A stretch of 64,000 nt of DNA, from positions 22,340,769-22,404,768 of the forward strand of contig NC_054872.1 in the NCBI RefSeq assembly GCF_018320785.1, written 5' to 3'. Below the pieces are notes generated by a model. That model searched no databases, had not been told where the DNA came from, and was given only the letters and a program-made list of their open reading frames with translations. The DNA comes from Cheilinus undulatus. Lineage: Eukaryota > Chordata > Actinopteri > Labriformes > Labridae. A program made the translations under genes and the position numbers. Positions 51,176-63,105 of the stretch are shown here, piece after piece. Within the stretch, counting starts at the first letter, position 1. Every line of letters begins with the position of its first letter.

Positions 51176-51435
51176 TGTTTCAAAGCTTTAATAGGAAACG
51201 TTTGAGAAAAGGCAGAGGCTTTGAAAAAAAACTCAGAATGTGATTGGGTGAACGTTCTGTCTGTCACATCTCTACGGGCAAATCAGAGCAACAAAACAGG
51301 TGACATAGCCGCTAGCAAGCTGGGCATGCGCAGTTACGAAGGAATAACTTGAAACATGGTGACTATAGACATGTAAGTACTCGACTTTTGTTGTTTTTGA
51401 AAAGAAAACAACTCACTGCTGTTCTTTGTTCTTCT

Positions 51436-51692
51436 TTTAACAAAGAAATGTTGTCAATTTCTGATAAAACTGGCGCTTTAGCAGCATCAACGCTAATCCC
51501 CTCCTCCATAACTGCTCCAGCTCTTGCTGCTGCTTGTTTACGTCACGACTCTGCTGCACCTGAAAGTACTACCTCTCGTAGCTGATTGGTCCTGTCACTT
51601 TCTAACCGGGCCCAAACGGTTCAGATGGGAGCTTTGCAAGATGGATTCGCAAGTGAAAAACAAGGAAATGGGCGTATCCATCTGCTTTGCAA
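51436..51692 (+). repeat. Dispersed repeat, copy 1 of 3
   Basis: This segment is about 90% identical by eye to 55293-55549, from tttaacaaagaaatgttgtc to tctgctttgcaa, while the flanks differ. The reading frame it carries is the same in both copies and is a by-product of the repeat. Confidence 0.8.
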
Positions 51693-51884
51693 GGTTAGCC
51701 TGTTGCTGCTTTTCCGCTTGTCTTTCCCCCACCTTCTTATCCCTGTTTCCCACTCTGTCCACCGCTCTCTATGATTAAAGGCATATAGAGTAAAAGAAAA
51801 ATCTAAGAATAGGATCAGCAAACTTACCAGCAAATAATCACAAAATGTGTGTATTTTAAAGATATTTTTTAGGCCTTTTTATGC

Positions 51885-52020
51885 CTTAATTTCTAGAGAG
51901 GAGGACAGTGGATAGAGTCGGAAGCAGGAATGATAGTGTGGTAGAGACATGCGGGAAAAGAGCCACAGGCTGGACTTGTGCATGGGGTGTGACTTAACCG
52001 CTAGGTCGTATGTGCTCCAC
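51885..52020. repeat. SINE tail-like fragment
   Basis: It reads gaggacagtggatagagtcgg, then gtagagacatgcgggaaaag, agccacaggctggacttg and ttaaccgctaggtcg. This is a well-known style of fish SINE, and related to the antisense copy in the ndrg1 intron at 43180. Confidence 0.5.
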
Positions 52021-52861
52021 AAAATGTGTTTTAGTTTCAGACTTACGGAGCTTATGTTTCTGAGAAATGGATGTGCTGCAATTTCTGTGAAGTTTTCACT
52101 TCTTGTATTTTCACGAGGTCATTTCCCTTCAGTGGATGACCTCAGTTCAAAAGCCGACAGTATAGATATCGTTCCATGTCTTTGCTTAATTATAAGCCCA
52201 CTTAGTGCTGGAATACATGGCACTTTTCAAGTTTTATTCAGTCTATAGCAAAGAAATAGTGCATACATGCATACAAATATTTACTGTCATCTGTCCTAAC
52301 AGGGAATTGTGATTTTAATAAGTTGTGTCATTACTTTGTTTAAATTAAGAAATGTCCATACTAAAGTTATTTGTGAGGATGTTTTTTATGATTTAATATT
52401 CCATACAAGAGATCCTTAGCAGAGCTTGGACTCTCCAGTGGCTTTGTTTCTCCTCTGCCTGTCTGTTCTCCTTGCCTCCTTTCCCGTTTCTTCCACTAAT
52501 CTGAAAAGGCAGGGATGAGGAAAGCAACATTGACGATGTTGGATCGATCTTTACACCTGTCTGTTTTCAGTCAGGGGAAAGATAAAGAAAAGCGACAGAG
52601 AGAGGGAGATAAGATGGGAAGCAAAGGGAGACGAAAGTGGGGAGAGGATTGGAAAAGAGAGCTGAGGAGATGGAGGGAGGGTTTTAGAAATGAAACTCAG
52701 CCCTCAGGTGTGTCAGTCCGATACAATCAGTGGGCGGGTGTTTCCCCTCCTATAAGTGACAGCATACAGTACAACAAGGAAGTGGAGAGACAGAACAGGA
52801 ACACGTACAGGCGTCTCTGATTTAGCAGAGGTTCAGTTCTCTGTGAGCCTTCTGCCAACAT

Positions 52862-52897
52862 GCAGTTTTGGGACTTCCTGGGCTGCACAAATAGAGG
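52862..52897 (+). CDS. Possible short first coding exon (weak)
   Basis: ATG in the context CCAACATGC opens a frame reading MQFWDFLGCTNR, followed by a GTATGA donor-like site at 52899. It lies 3.4 kb after the candidate first exon at 49502 and in the same sense, but there is no clear acceptor shortly upstream and I recognise no family. It might be an alternative first exon or chance. Confidence 0.15.
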
Positions 52898-53276
52898 TAT
52901 GATGAATGTGTGTAGTCATACTGATGGCTCGTGGAGTGTGTGATTGGACTGGTGTGTGCTTACTGCTGGTAGGCAGGTAGAGAGGGTCTGGCAAGCTGAG
53001 GGCTGGAAAGGAATTTGTGCTTCTCGCTGCTGTGCAAGCAGTTGCATGTGAAAACCTCACAGACAGGTAGAGAGCGGAGCACAAACAAAGACGCTGAAGG
53101 CTCTGATACAGTGTCAGCCTGCTTTATGTTCCTTTGATAAACCTGGTTGGCTGCCTCTCATGACAGATTTGTCTAATGACTGAACTGGCATAGAAGTAGT
53201 GATTGTTTATATCCTTTGCCCTGAATGGTTCTGGATTTTGCTCACACAGGTTGCCTTAATGAAAGTCAAGTGGGCT

Positions 53277-53312
53277 GTCCTATCCATACAGAGTCCTCTG
53301 TATGGATAGGAC
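53277..53312. other. Perfect 16-bp hairpin with 4-nt loop
   Basis: The arms GTCCTATCCATACAGA and TCTGTATGGATAGGAC are exact reverse complements around the loop GTCC. The inverted repeat is too regular for chance and is not part of an element I recognise. Confidence 0.8.
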
Positions 53313-55292
53313 TTGGCTTGAGTTTTTGCATATTACTGGTGGACTTTTTTTGCTTCCTGCTAACCTGGAAATGGAATATCACAACCTCTGCCGCAGCTAC
53401 ACATGCTAATAATGCTCCAACTTTCAGCCTGACTATTCATAGAGTTCACACAAGGTGCTGTCACATTTCATAAGCACCAACAGAGTAGACCAAAGATTGA
53501 GGTACCAGATCAGCTGTGGCTATGCTTGTCTTTGAAATGTTCAACCTTAGATTGCTGGCATGTTTTTTTTTTTTTTTTTCTGGGAATGATAACAAATCAT
53601 TTCTTCAAACAACCCTGTGGGTTTCAGAGTGTATTCACACACGCAAAAAATGTCAGTTTTTTTTTACAATGGTATCACATTTTCTTATTTTTGACCTTAA
53701 AGAGTTACTGCACATAATCTGATCTTCCTAGCCTCCTTCAGGGCAGCTATGTCAGGTTAGACCTGTGCCACAGAGAGTTAAACAACAGACGTCCATCAAA
53801 AGCCAGCTAAATAGCCATAAGTCCCAGCTATCAGATGTCATCTGTGACTTGTATGTGTTGTCAGAAGAGCTGTTTAAGGTGCTAGTAGGGACACTTGATT
53901 ATAGCAAAAGTCCAAAAAACAACTATATTGATTCTTTTTAAGAGCAATATTATTACAGTCACATAATGCATGATGATAGAATAGATTTCTCATGTTGTCT
54001 TGAGGGGTAGCCGCAACCTTGTAACAAATTCTACAAAGTATTTTGCACTTTTCAGGGTCTGACTCCTCAAAACCAAAGTGATTCCATATGACTGAGGTCG
54101 TTTTGTCTTTTTGTTAACTAGTGGATGTTATTCTGTCATCTTCCTTAGCTCTCTTCCCTTTTAAACCAGCTGGCATACATGCCCTGGTTCCCTTTATGCC
54201 TCACTTAAATTAAATCAAGAGTTGTTTGATGGGATCCCAGAGCACTCCATTTACAACACATGACAAACAAACAGACAAAACAAGCTCAACATGACATGCA
54301 TCAAAGTAATCGTTAAATTTTGATCATGTTGTTTTCATCACTGTGGGAAGCTGAAATCATAAATGAGCACTAAGTGACAGTAAACATGTCATGGAGATGA
54401 AAACTTTTCACTCATTCTCTTTAGATATGCAGTGAACACTTTTGATAAGTTCCCTAAACTAATGTTACTCTATAATTGTTGTTACATTGACCTGTTGTAA
54501 TAGAATTGTTTTGTGTCCACAGTATCAAACAAAGCAAACACACAAACTCTCCTAATCTATCAGGGATGTAAAAGTCTTATAGTGTTAGTGAAGTTGAGTT
54601 GTGGTTACTTTCTTGTGCTGTAGTGAATTCCAGGACAGTTCAGACTCCAACACCCATCCTGTGCCTGGGGCCATGTTTTCAGCTGTTGCATCAATAGCTT
54701 AATCTAAGACACCTGATAGGCTGTGTCATATTTTCAGTTGTGGAAAAATGCATTGTTGTTCAGTTACTAACCTAATGGGAGTTTAGGATTCTTAATGGAG
54801 TTACTTTTTCAATTTGTCAATCTTAGCTGATGCTTCTGTGTGAATATTTGCTTGGACAATTAGCTTTCACGTTATAATGAAGAAAATGATAAATGTAGTT
54901 CTATTCATAACTCTTGAGTCCCTTTTTGTCTACTAAGGCAGTGTTCCCAACCTGGGGTCCGGGACCCCCTAGGGAGGGGCACTTAGAGCCCTTAATAAAC
55001 AGTTTATACAATGGTCTTTTGGTAAGAAAAACCTATGATGAGCCACTCCTTTAGGGTTTTATCAATCAAAAAATTAAATGGTTGAATAGCTGTCTTCTGT
55101 TTGGGACAGTGCTGCAGAGCTGTTAAAGAAGGACTGGAAACGTGTGTGCTTGTTGAATCATCAACAGTCTTCCCCTATTTGCATCCACAGCTTGCTGTTT
55201 TGTTTAACTTGCTCCATGTGGTCAGTCTTCTCTGGTAGAATCATTGTGAAATAACTTACAATAAATCTATTAAGATGTAACAAAGTAGTTTG

Positions 55293-55549
55293 TTTAACAA
55301 AGAAATGTTGTCAAGTTCTGATAAAGCTGGCTCTTTAGCAGCATCAACGCTAATCTCTTCCTCCATCACTGCTCCAGCTATTGCTGCTGCTTGTTTACAT
55401 CACGACTCTGCTGCACCTGAAAGTACTGCCCCTCGTCGCTGATTGGTCCTGTCACTTTGTAACCAGGCCCAAATGGTTCAGATGGGAGCTTTGCAAGATG
55501 GATTCGCCAGTTAAAAACAAGGAAATGGGTGTATCCGTCTGCTTTGCAA
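55293..55549 (+). repeat. Dispersed repeat, copy 2 of 3
   Basis: It matches 51436-51692 closely over its whole length. A more diverged relative lies at 61013-61312. Confidence 0.8.
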
Positions 55550-56734
55550 ACAACACAAAGCATGTCAAAGCAGCTGTACGAAACACCGGCAAACATCACG
55601 TAGCTCAACACGGGGGCAGTATCGAGCAACATAGTGTTGCACCTGCAAGAAAACTCATCAGTGCTTCGAGTGATTTTACCTCACCACACCAGAGTCAAGG
55701 AGAGAGAGAGGTGTGTCTGTGCGCGAGGCACACAGCTGAAGTCACAACTTGAAGACCTGCTCACCTCAAGTTTGAGGACCTCAAACTCGAATCGGACGGA
55801 CTTGAGATTTTAAGGAGTCTAGAGGACTAAGTGATGTTACATTTGAGTATGAATTAGCTTAATAATTCCTCTGGTAGGTACTGTAGTTCCCTTTGGTTGC
55901 TTAAGAAGACCATATGTGTCTTGTAAACGTAGCGGTCTGATATGAGGCAGACAGACAGACAGCAGTGTATGGAGAGAGATGAGGAGAGAACTGTTACAGT
56001 CAGGAGTAGAACAGTGGTTATAATTATTTTATATCAGGGTTATCCAAACAACGTCTCCTGGGCCAACTGTGGCCCTTTTTCAATAAATTTGAGGTTATTT
56101 CTATATTAGTGAACATTTTATTCATTTGCATAAACAGGATGCTCTTTTTCATGGTAAGATTAGAGGAAAGGTTAAAAAAATGAATTCCAAAAAATTAACA
56201 TGGAAAAAAATGGAATTTGGCAACAAATCAAATGGATTTCATAGGGCCCTAAATATGATTCTGTGGCTCTCCCAGTCCATAAAAAGAAAAAGAAATGTTG
56301 GGACCATCCTAACAGAGATATTGATATGGGTAATTTACACAAGCTCATGTGTCATCGTGCTGTGCCGATTTGCCAGCGCACAACTTTTCAATTCAGTCTC
56401 TGTTGTGCCGCTTTAAGTACAATTTTTTTTCCTCTACCTCTTATATTCAATGGTTCTTATCAGAGTAATACATGGGCAAATTACTGTGTTTAAAGTGAGG
56501 TTTCAGTGAGAGAGAGACAGAGAGAGAAAGGGAGCAGCAGCTGCTCGTCTGAACAGTCACTCACCCATTTTAATAACTTAGACGCATGGGGGGAAAAATT
56601 GCAAAAAAACAGACAAAAGTTTCAGCATTGGTGCACAGACATAACTAACATGCTGCAAAAACAGGACTCTGAGTGCAGAAGCATTGATTCAATCACCTCT
56701 GGTTTATGCTCTGGTAGTGTAACTATAAATCAGC

Positions 56735-57032
56735 ATAAGCTGCTGTGTGGAGTTTGCATGTTCCCCCTGTACATGTGTGGGTTCTCTCTGGGTACTCCGG
56801 CTTCCTCCCACCACCAAAACCATGCTCATTAGGTTAATTGATCACTCTAAATTGGCTGTAGATGTGAGTTTGAGCATGTCTGGTTGTCTGTCTCTACAGT
56901 ATATGTCAGCCCTGTGATTGACTGGCGACCAGTCCAGGGTGTACCCTGCCTCTTGCCCAATGACAGCTGATAGGCTCCAGCCCCCCTGTGACCCCTAACA
57001 GGATAAGCGGTATAGAAAATGGATGGATGGAT
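56735..57032 (+). mobile_element. L2/Maui-like LINE 3' end with ATGG tail
   Basis: It reads ggagtttgcatgttccccc..., then gattgactggcgaccagtcc, gcctcttgcccaatgacag and ggataagcggtatagaaaatgg, ending in ATGG units. This is the classic 3' region and short-unit tail of a very common fish LINE. Only the non-coding end is present. Confidence 0.75.
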
Positions 57033-57220
57033 TTATTCAAAGTTTCTCCAGTGGGCTCTCTTGAGTGTGGTGCCCGTGGCAAACACCATTGCCTGATAGT
57101 ACAGTTGTACATTTTGCTGATATTTAAGGCATATGTATGATATGCTACTGATATGTAAAAATATGAGCAGTACAAAATGTGAAAAAGAAAATGCTACAAC
57201 TTTTCAAACATGGATACCAC

Positions 57221-58370
57221 TAGGGATGGGAACAATTAATTGATTATCGATTAATTGGTCGATCACGGGAATTTAGCCGATCTGATGTTGGCATTTAATA
57301 AAGAGACTAAACACGTCTTACTCTGCACTGCACAACAATATCTACCGTCATGACATTGTAGGTGGGTTTTAACAAAAGCAATGAGACATCTTACCCATCA
57401 GGGGGCAATTTAACTTAAGGAGAGAGGGAGAGGGCAAACAGAAGAAGTACTCAAGCAGCGCAATGCATTATCTCAATTTGCCGAAACGCAAAATGAAGAG
57501 AGCGAAGTGAAGTGTGGTGTGGGACTATTTCAGTTTAGAGAATCATCGAGAAACACACTCATTAGTTACCAGTTTTTGTTATACAGAGAAATGTTATATA
57601 TATCTGAGTTTCCGTTAGCCGGCATTTGCCAGTAAAAAGGGCGGAAGTCCGGCAGATAAAATATAACTGGTCAAAATATCCGGCAGAAAACATGCAGATG
57701 ACCAGATAAGTAAATACTGAATGCTCGCAGATTATATTTTGTGTAACATAGAAGATATGTTGCGAGAATACGCGAATATAAACTAAAAGTAGCCTGATCT
57801 GGTGGTTATGTGAAGCTAACTGTTGTTGTTTATGAGTTCAGCATGGGCCTGTGTTGTGTGACTGACTGCATGTGTACGGAAAAGCTCGCAGCTTTCATTT
57901 TGATACTTTAAACCACTTACACAAAGAAAAATAAGAGAAAGTCTGTGTGCAGTCATTTCTAGGGTTTTAATCATGTGTACATGTCTACCAGTTTGTAATA
58001 ACAGGGTAATAATTACTCAGGTTTACTGTTGGCTTGGTTTCTACTCTCTCGGTTTTAGGTCAGGTGTGGAAATAAAAATGTGTCCTCAGTCCCGTTTAGC
58101 GTAGACTTGTATGTATCAATGTACCACAGAATTTTAGATTTATGCGTTTTGCAGCAAAATAATATTAAAGCAAACGTCTGATAGTTGTTCTAAATGGCCG
58201 GAATTCTTGAAGACTGCCGGTCACCGAGGACAAAAAATTATAGCGAAAATGCTGTTATACATATGCCCATGTATGTATGTTTTCATACACCCATAACGAT
58301 TAATCAGTTAATTGATCGTTAACATTAACAATGTTTGAGTTGGCAGGTTTCTTACAAACACCCATCCCAA
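57221..58370. mobile_element. hAT-type element with perfect target duplication
   Basis: GATACCAC stands immediately on both sides (57213-57220 and 58371-58378). The ends are inverted: TAGGGATGGGAAC on the left and, as complement of the right, TTGGGATGGGTG. Close to each end lie ATTAATTGAT / TTAATCGTT blocks, also inverted. The 1150-bp interior shows no intact transposase, so the copy depends on one elsewhere. Confidence 0.75.
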
Positions 58371-59704
58371 GATACCACTACTTTTTTATGCACTTTAGAA
58401 ATGCATCTGTGAAAAAGCAGTTGGCAGAGGAGTAACGTAACTGTCAAAAGTATCTTTACAAAACAGATAAACACAAGCAGAAGAAGAACAGGATTCATTT
58501 TCAGTATCAGTGTGAGTGAATGTTTCCATTTAGGAGGTTAGCTTTTTAAAGCAGGAACAGAAAGAGTGATCCAAGCTTGGGCACCTTTGGTTGTAAAATT
58601 TTATATGAAAGTTCTAAGAAATCTTTCCTCTGGCTGAATAAATCTGTATTAAACATGTTTTTTTAATCTGAAGCAGTTACCAGAAGAGAATTTCATGCAA
58701 AAATATACAGTAGAGCACAGAAAGATGGTGGGTTCTCTAGCATAATCCTTCATCCTCTGATACTGAGGGTGTTCAGTGATGTGAAGCGTCTGTTGGACCT
58801 AGCAGACGTTGTGGATGGGATCAAAGAATTTGTGAATATCTGAATGTTTGTGCGGCAGTGCATTGCACACTGACTTTAGGCCTTAAACAGTTATAGAAAG
58901 GCTTGTTTGTGAAAAAAACATGGCATGGCATAAAACAAAAGACTACAAATATGTGAAACCTTAAGGGAGAAGTTGGAATAGAACAAAATAAAGGAATATT
59001 TGAGTGTTAATGCGTTGTATTGTCACCCCAAAACTGTAAAAAAAAAAACATACTGTCCACCAAGCTTCTGTGTTTTGCTTGAGTAAAACACTGGGTCATT
59101 CTAGCACATTATAGATTTATTCTCTGCATATAAACGTCATCTTTATTATTTGGAAATTATAATGTTGGGATATGATAACTGGTTTGAAGTTGGTAAAACA
59201 TTTGGATTTATATTTGTGTGCCATGTTTGTAAGTTTTGTTTAAAGCACAGAAAAGAGTAGTAGAGCACTGTGTTGAAGCGTAATTGGCACACTGGTTAGC
59301 AAATTGAGCGTGTAACTTTAATTAATTGCGTGTACACAAGCAAATGACCCTGCAGGACGCCCTCTGCTTTGTGGCTGGCCTAAGAAGATAAAGACAGATG
59401 TGCAGAAGAGGGCTACTGCAAATCAGACTTTGCTGTCTGTTATCACTTCACTATCACTGCAGTTATCCCTGTACTACAATCATGTTTTTAAGCAGCTACT
59501 GACAATGACAGCCACCTTTTTAAGCTGCTACTGTGGTGACTTTATTCTGTAAGGTAGCTCCATGTGTAGCGAGGCTCTGCTCTGTTGTTCTCTCTTCTGA
59601 CGGGCATATCAGTGCAGAGGAGCTGCAAAAGGCTGTTGTTGTTTTCTAGATGAGAATGGAGTTGTGCAATGCCCTTAGCGTGGTGTCAACCAGAGGCAAT
59701 CGTT

Positions 59705-59765
59705 TTCTACTCTGAGTGGGAGAGAAAGAGAGAAAGACAGAGAGAGAGGGAGGGAGAAAGATAGG
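59705..59765. repeat. GA-rich microsatellite-like tract
   Basis: A purine run of gagagaaagagag type with irregular units. Similar purine tracts occur at 52575-52690. Confidence 0.6.
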
Positions 59766-61012
59766 CCGTAAGTGTGAGAGGGGGGAAATGTGATTGAGTA
59801 GGAGGGAAGCTCAGAGGAGTGTTTATTCAAGTGAAAAATGGTATAAGCAGTTCAGAGACAGATGTTTCAGCACCGTTTTAATAACAGCTTCTAGTTTTGG
59901 ATCGTTATTTGTGGACGTGAAAGATTAAAGTTGGCTTTAAAGCGAGGTCAGTCCTGGTGGCATGGAGGGCATATCTCTGCCTGGAGCTTTATTTGATACC
60001 CGGGAAGGCTGCTGTCTTTAATACATGTTCAAGATTGCTGCTGTGCATACTACAGCACTTTTGATGACATTTGATGAATAAACCAATAAAAACATGATAT
60101 GTAAGAGCTAAATATGGCTATAAAGGTATATATGTGGAACATTTTTAATGAGAGTAGTCCTTATTCTGATTCAAAGGCTTATTATTAAGACCTTGAAACA
60201 TATCAATACAAGCCTTCTTATACATGCACTGCCTGGCCTGTCAGAAACTCAGAGTATTAATGCCTGAAATATAACATTCATAACCTGTGACTATTATAGT
60301 TGCAGTGAGGAAAAGAGAGAGGATTGCTGTGTTGCTCTACTGGTCCTATCCTACTTGTATCCCAAATTTTTGGCACAACACTGCTGAAACAAAATGGATT
60401 ATGGGATTAAAGGCAGTTATTAGAAGAGGCAGGAGAGCGCACACAGAGCCACAATGAATAAAGTTAAACTTTAGAGACACAGCATCAAAATTTAATCAAG
60501 TTATAACCCTTATAGGTTTTTTTATTCAAATTTGGAACTGAACTGTTTGCTGTGTTGTTGTATTGAAGATTAACAGGAAAATACTCATGCTGAGATCTCA
60601 TAGGTGTACAGCTAACCTGTAGGCCTGTAAGTCTTTCAACTAATTCCAATATGAAGCCTTTCTTTGTAATATTGCATGGTCTTTTTACACAAGTTCAGTC
60701 TGTAAGGACTTGTGTTGGGAACGAAAGGGTTGCCAATAACACCAGATATACTGTTTCTCATATCCATAGTGTGGGATAGATTTCACATCCATCTAGAAAA
60801 CAATCAATCCATCTGTGTTTGGGAAGGGCAGAACCTTTGAAAAAGAAATCTCGGAGGGTGCCAGGACAAAAATTATGCCCGTCACATTCATTACGCACCA
60901 GTCAAAGTCACAAAACATAAGATGTAGTGTGCATGCACCGCCTCACAAAGTAAACTACATGTGGGCTTGACAGACAGCTGGCACTGTTTTCAATCCATCA
61001 AATGATCTAGTT

Positions 61013-61312
61013 GGTAAATCAAACAGTGAAAACATCTTCTCCACTAAGAATAGCTTTCAGTACAGGTCTTTTCTCTCCTTTGAACAATTTTTCCCCCAGT
61101 TCTGATGAAACTTGGAGTTTCTTCAGCTATATCCAAGCTAATCTTTACACCTATTGCCATTGTCAACAAGATTCCAGTACAAATACACCACACCAGTAGC
61201 TACTGCCTCATTCTCCTCAAATATTGCTGATCGGTCCATACATTCTCAAACTGGGCACTAATGTTTCAGATTGGAGCTTTGCAAGCTGGATCTGCCTGAT
61301 GACAGACGTGAA
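61013..61312 (+). repeat. Dispersed repeat, diverged copy 3 of 3
   Basis: It shares with copies 1 and 2 the order of segments gctgat-ggtcc, gggc-c-aa-g-ttcagatt, ggagctttgcaagctggat and tctgctgatg-like end, with many substitutions. It is an older copy of the same family. Confidence 0.5.
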
Positions 61313-61983
61313 ATCTGGCTAATCCATTGGCTATATAATCCAAAATTAGGCACAAGTCCCAGTTAGACCAAAATCTGGACATTGGTCTGGTAGCAGGAAA
61401 GATGCCAGTTTACTTTCTGAGCACTGCCATGGTGTCCTTGACCAAGACACTAAACCCACTAACCTTTCAGGTCCTCCATCATGTGTAGAAGCCCCTCACT
61501 CTGACGTCTCTCAAATATGGTCTTTGCAAAGAAACACGACCAGAAGGCCATGTGTTGAGCCCTTTATGTGTATGCTAAGCATTCAAAGTGTGAAAATATA
61601 AACATTCTTGATACTGAATCTACTTATGTATCTTGAAAGTAGTGAAATATTCAGGCAAAACAAATTAAAATGTTTTTAAAAAGTCACAGAAAAGTGGCAG
61701 GTTGCAAGAACTTAAAAAGCCCTAATAAAAGCCCTTCAATAATTTTGTCATGATTTAGCACAGAAAACTCTGATCTCACCTGTGATGGGAAATCTCTCCT
61801 TTAGAGATCCAGATAATTTGACTAAGCTGTAAAGTATATTGAACTTGCAGGTTGTACATTCATTTCAACATACTCAGTCATAATATACTAAAAGAAATCA
61901 GTCAAGTTTCAGTATGTGATCAAACTGCTGATTTTGAATGCCACTGCCACTTCAACATCACAGATGTCAAAAAGGTATATTTT

Positions 61984-63105
61984 AAAAAGGCTATATGTAA
62001 TTTTTTGAAAAAAATCAGTGCAGCAACACCGCCAGCCATTAGGTAAACTACAACTGTATTGTGTTGAGCCTCCAGTTTATCAGCTGATAGACACACGGAC
62101 CAAGGTGATTTACTGGCACCATGTATACAGAGGAGGTAAGTGAACTAACAAAACAAAACACTAAATGAGCAATGTGACGTTAGTGTTGTTTGGATAGCAT
62201 CTTCTTAGGAAAGCTAACATAATTTAGCACATGCCCTAGGGAACGTAAGACACTACATTGTAGAGAAAGACTGATATGTTATTAGTTGTCAAGGAGGCGG
62301 ATAACTGATATTTGGAGCCAATATCCAATTGCAGTAAAAATGGAAATATTGGCATCAAAATTTTGAATACAAACTCCAACACCTAACTTCGTCAAAACTA
62401 GGCTGCTACATTACTATCAATCAATGTTACTATAGCTGAAAAAAGTACAATAGCAATAGAAGAGACGGTATGTCTTAAGTCTTGAACAGCAATATCGTGC
62501 TCCTCTCTACAAGAAACTATCAAAGACAGCTTCAGGACACACTTCATCTAACAATATGTCATTTTCTGCTGCTTGGGATCTCTCAATCAACACAGAAAAA
62601 TGTAAAGTAAAATAGCTTGGTAGTTAAACAGCCATTATTGCCCTCTCACACAAACACGTCTTACTATTATCACTGATCATTTCCCTATCAATATTATCAG
62701 CAACCTTGTTTCAAGTGATTAAACTGTTAAAAACACTAAATAGCCTACAGCATCAGCACTTTAATAATTAGTGTTTATCATAGGAACAGACAGGGGGTGG
62801 TAATGCACCAAAGTGATGGATGCCAACTGCCGTAAAACTGATGACGAAGAAGAAGGAACAGACAGCTGCCGTTAACGTAATGGGTCTTACAGTAACGTTA
62901 GTTGTCGTGAGTTGTAGAGTTTCTCATGTGGCTTCCAGAAAATTCGGCCCAAGTTTTTTTTACAGATACATGGCTCAACAGGCTTATACAGGCAAACAAG
63001 GAAGAAATAAAGAGCCTCGTTCTTTACGTTGGGATAAAGTGCGCACCAATGTATACTCAAAAATGGAAAGTGTGAAAGCAGGAAAGTTACATAGAGCCCC
63101 TTTAC
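61984..63105. mobile_element. Long MITE-like element with GGCTATATGTAA / TTACATAGAGCC ends
   Basis: The left end AAAAAGGCTATATGTAAT and the complement of the right end AAAGGGGCTCTATGTAAC are matching inverted repeats about 1.1 kb apart. The style (GGCTCTATGTAACTTTC) is common in fish non-autonomous DNA elements. The 105-codon frame at 62820 lies inside it and is probably not a gene. Confidence 0.5.

Noticed and set aside
53225-53473. Small hydrophobic frame that looks like a membrane protein
   Set aside because: It runs through the hairpin at 53277 and has no support on either side. Hydrophobic frames are frequent in T-rich DNA.
54944-55010. hAT-like left end (cagtgttcccaacctggggtcc)
   Set aside because: The wording resembles a hAT terminus, but I found no matching right end or target duplication, so I did not call an element.
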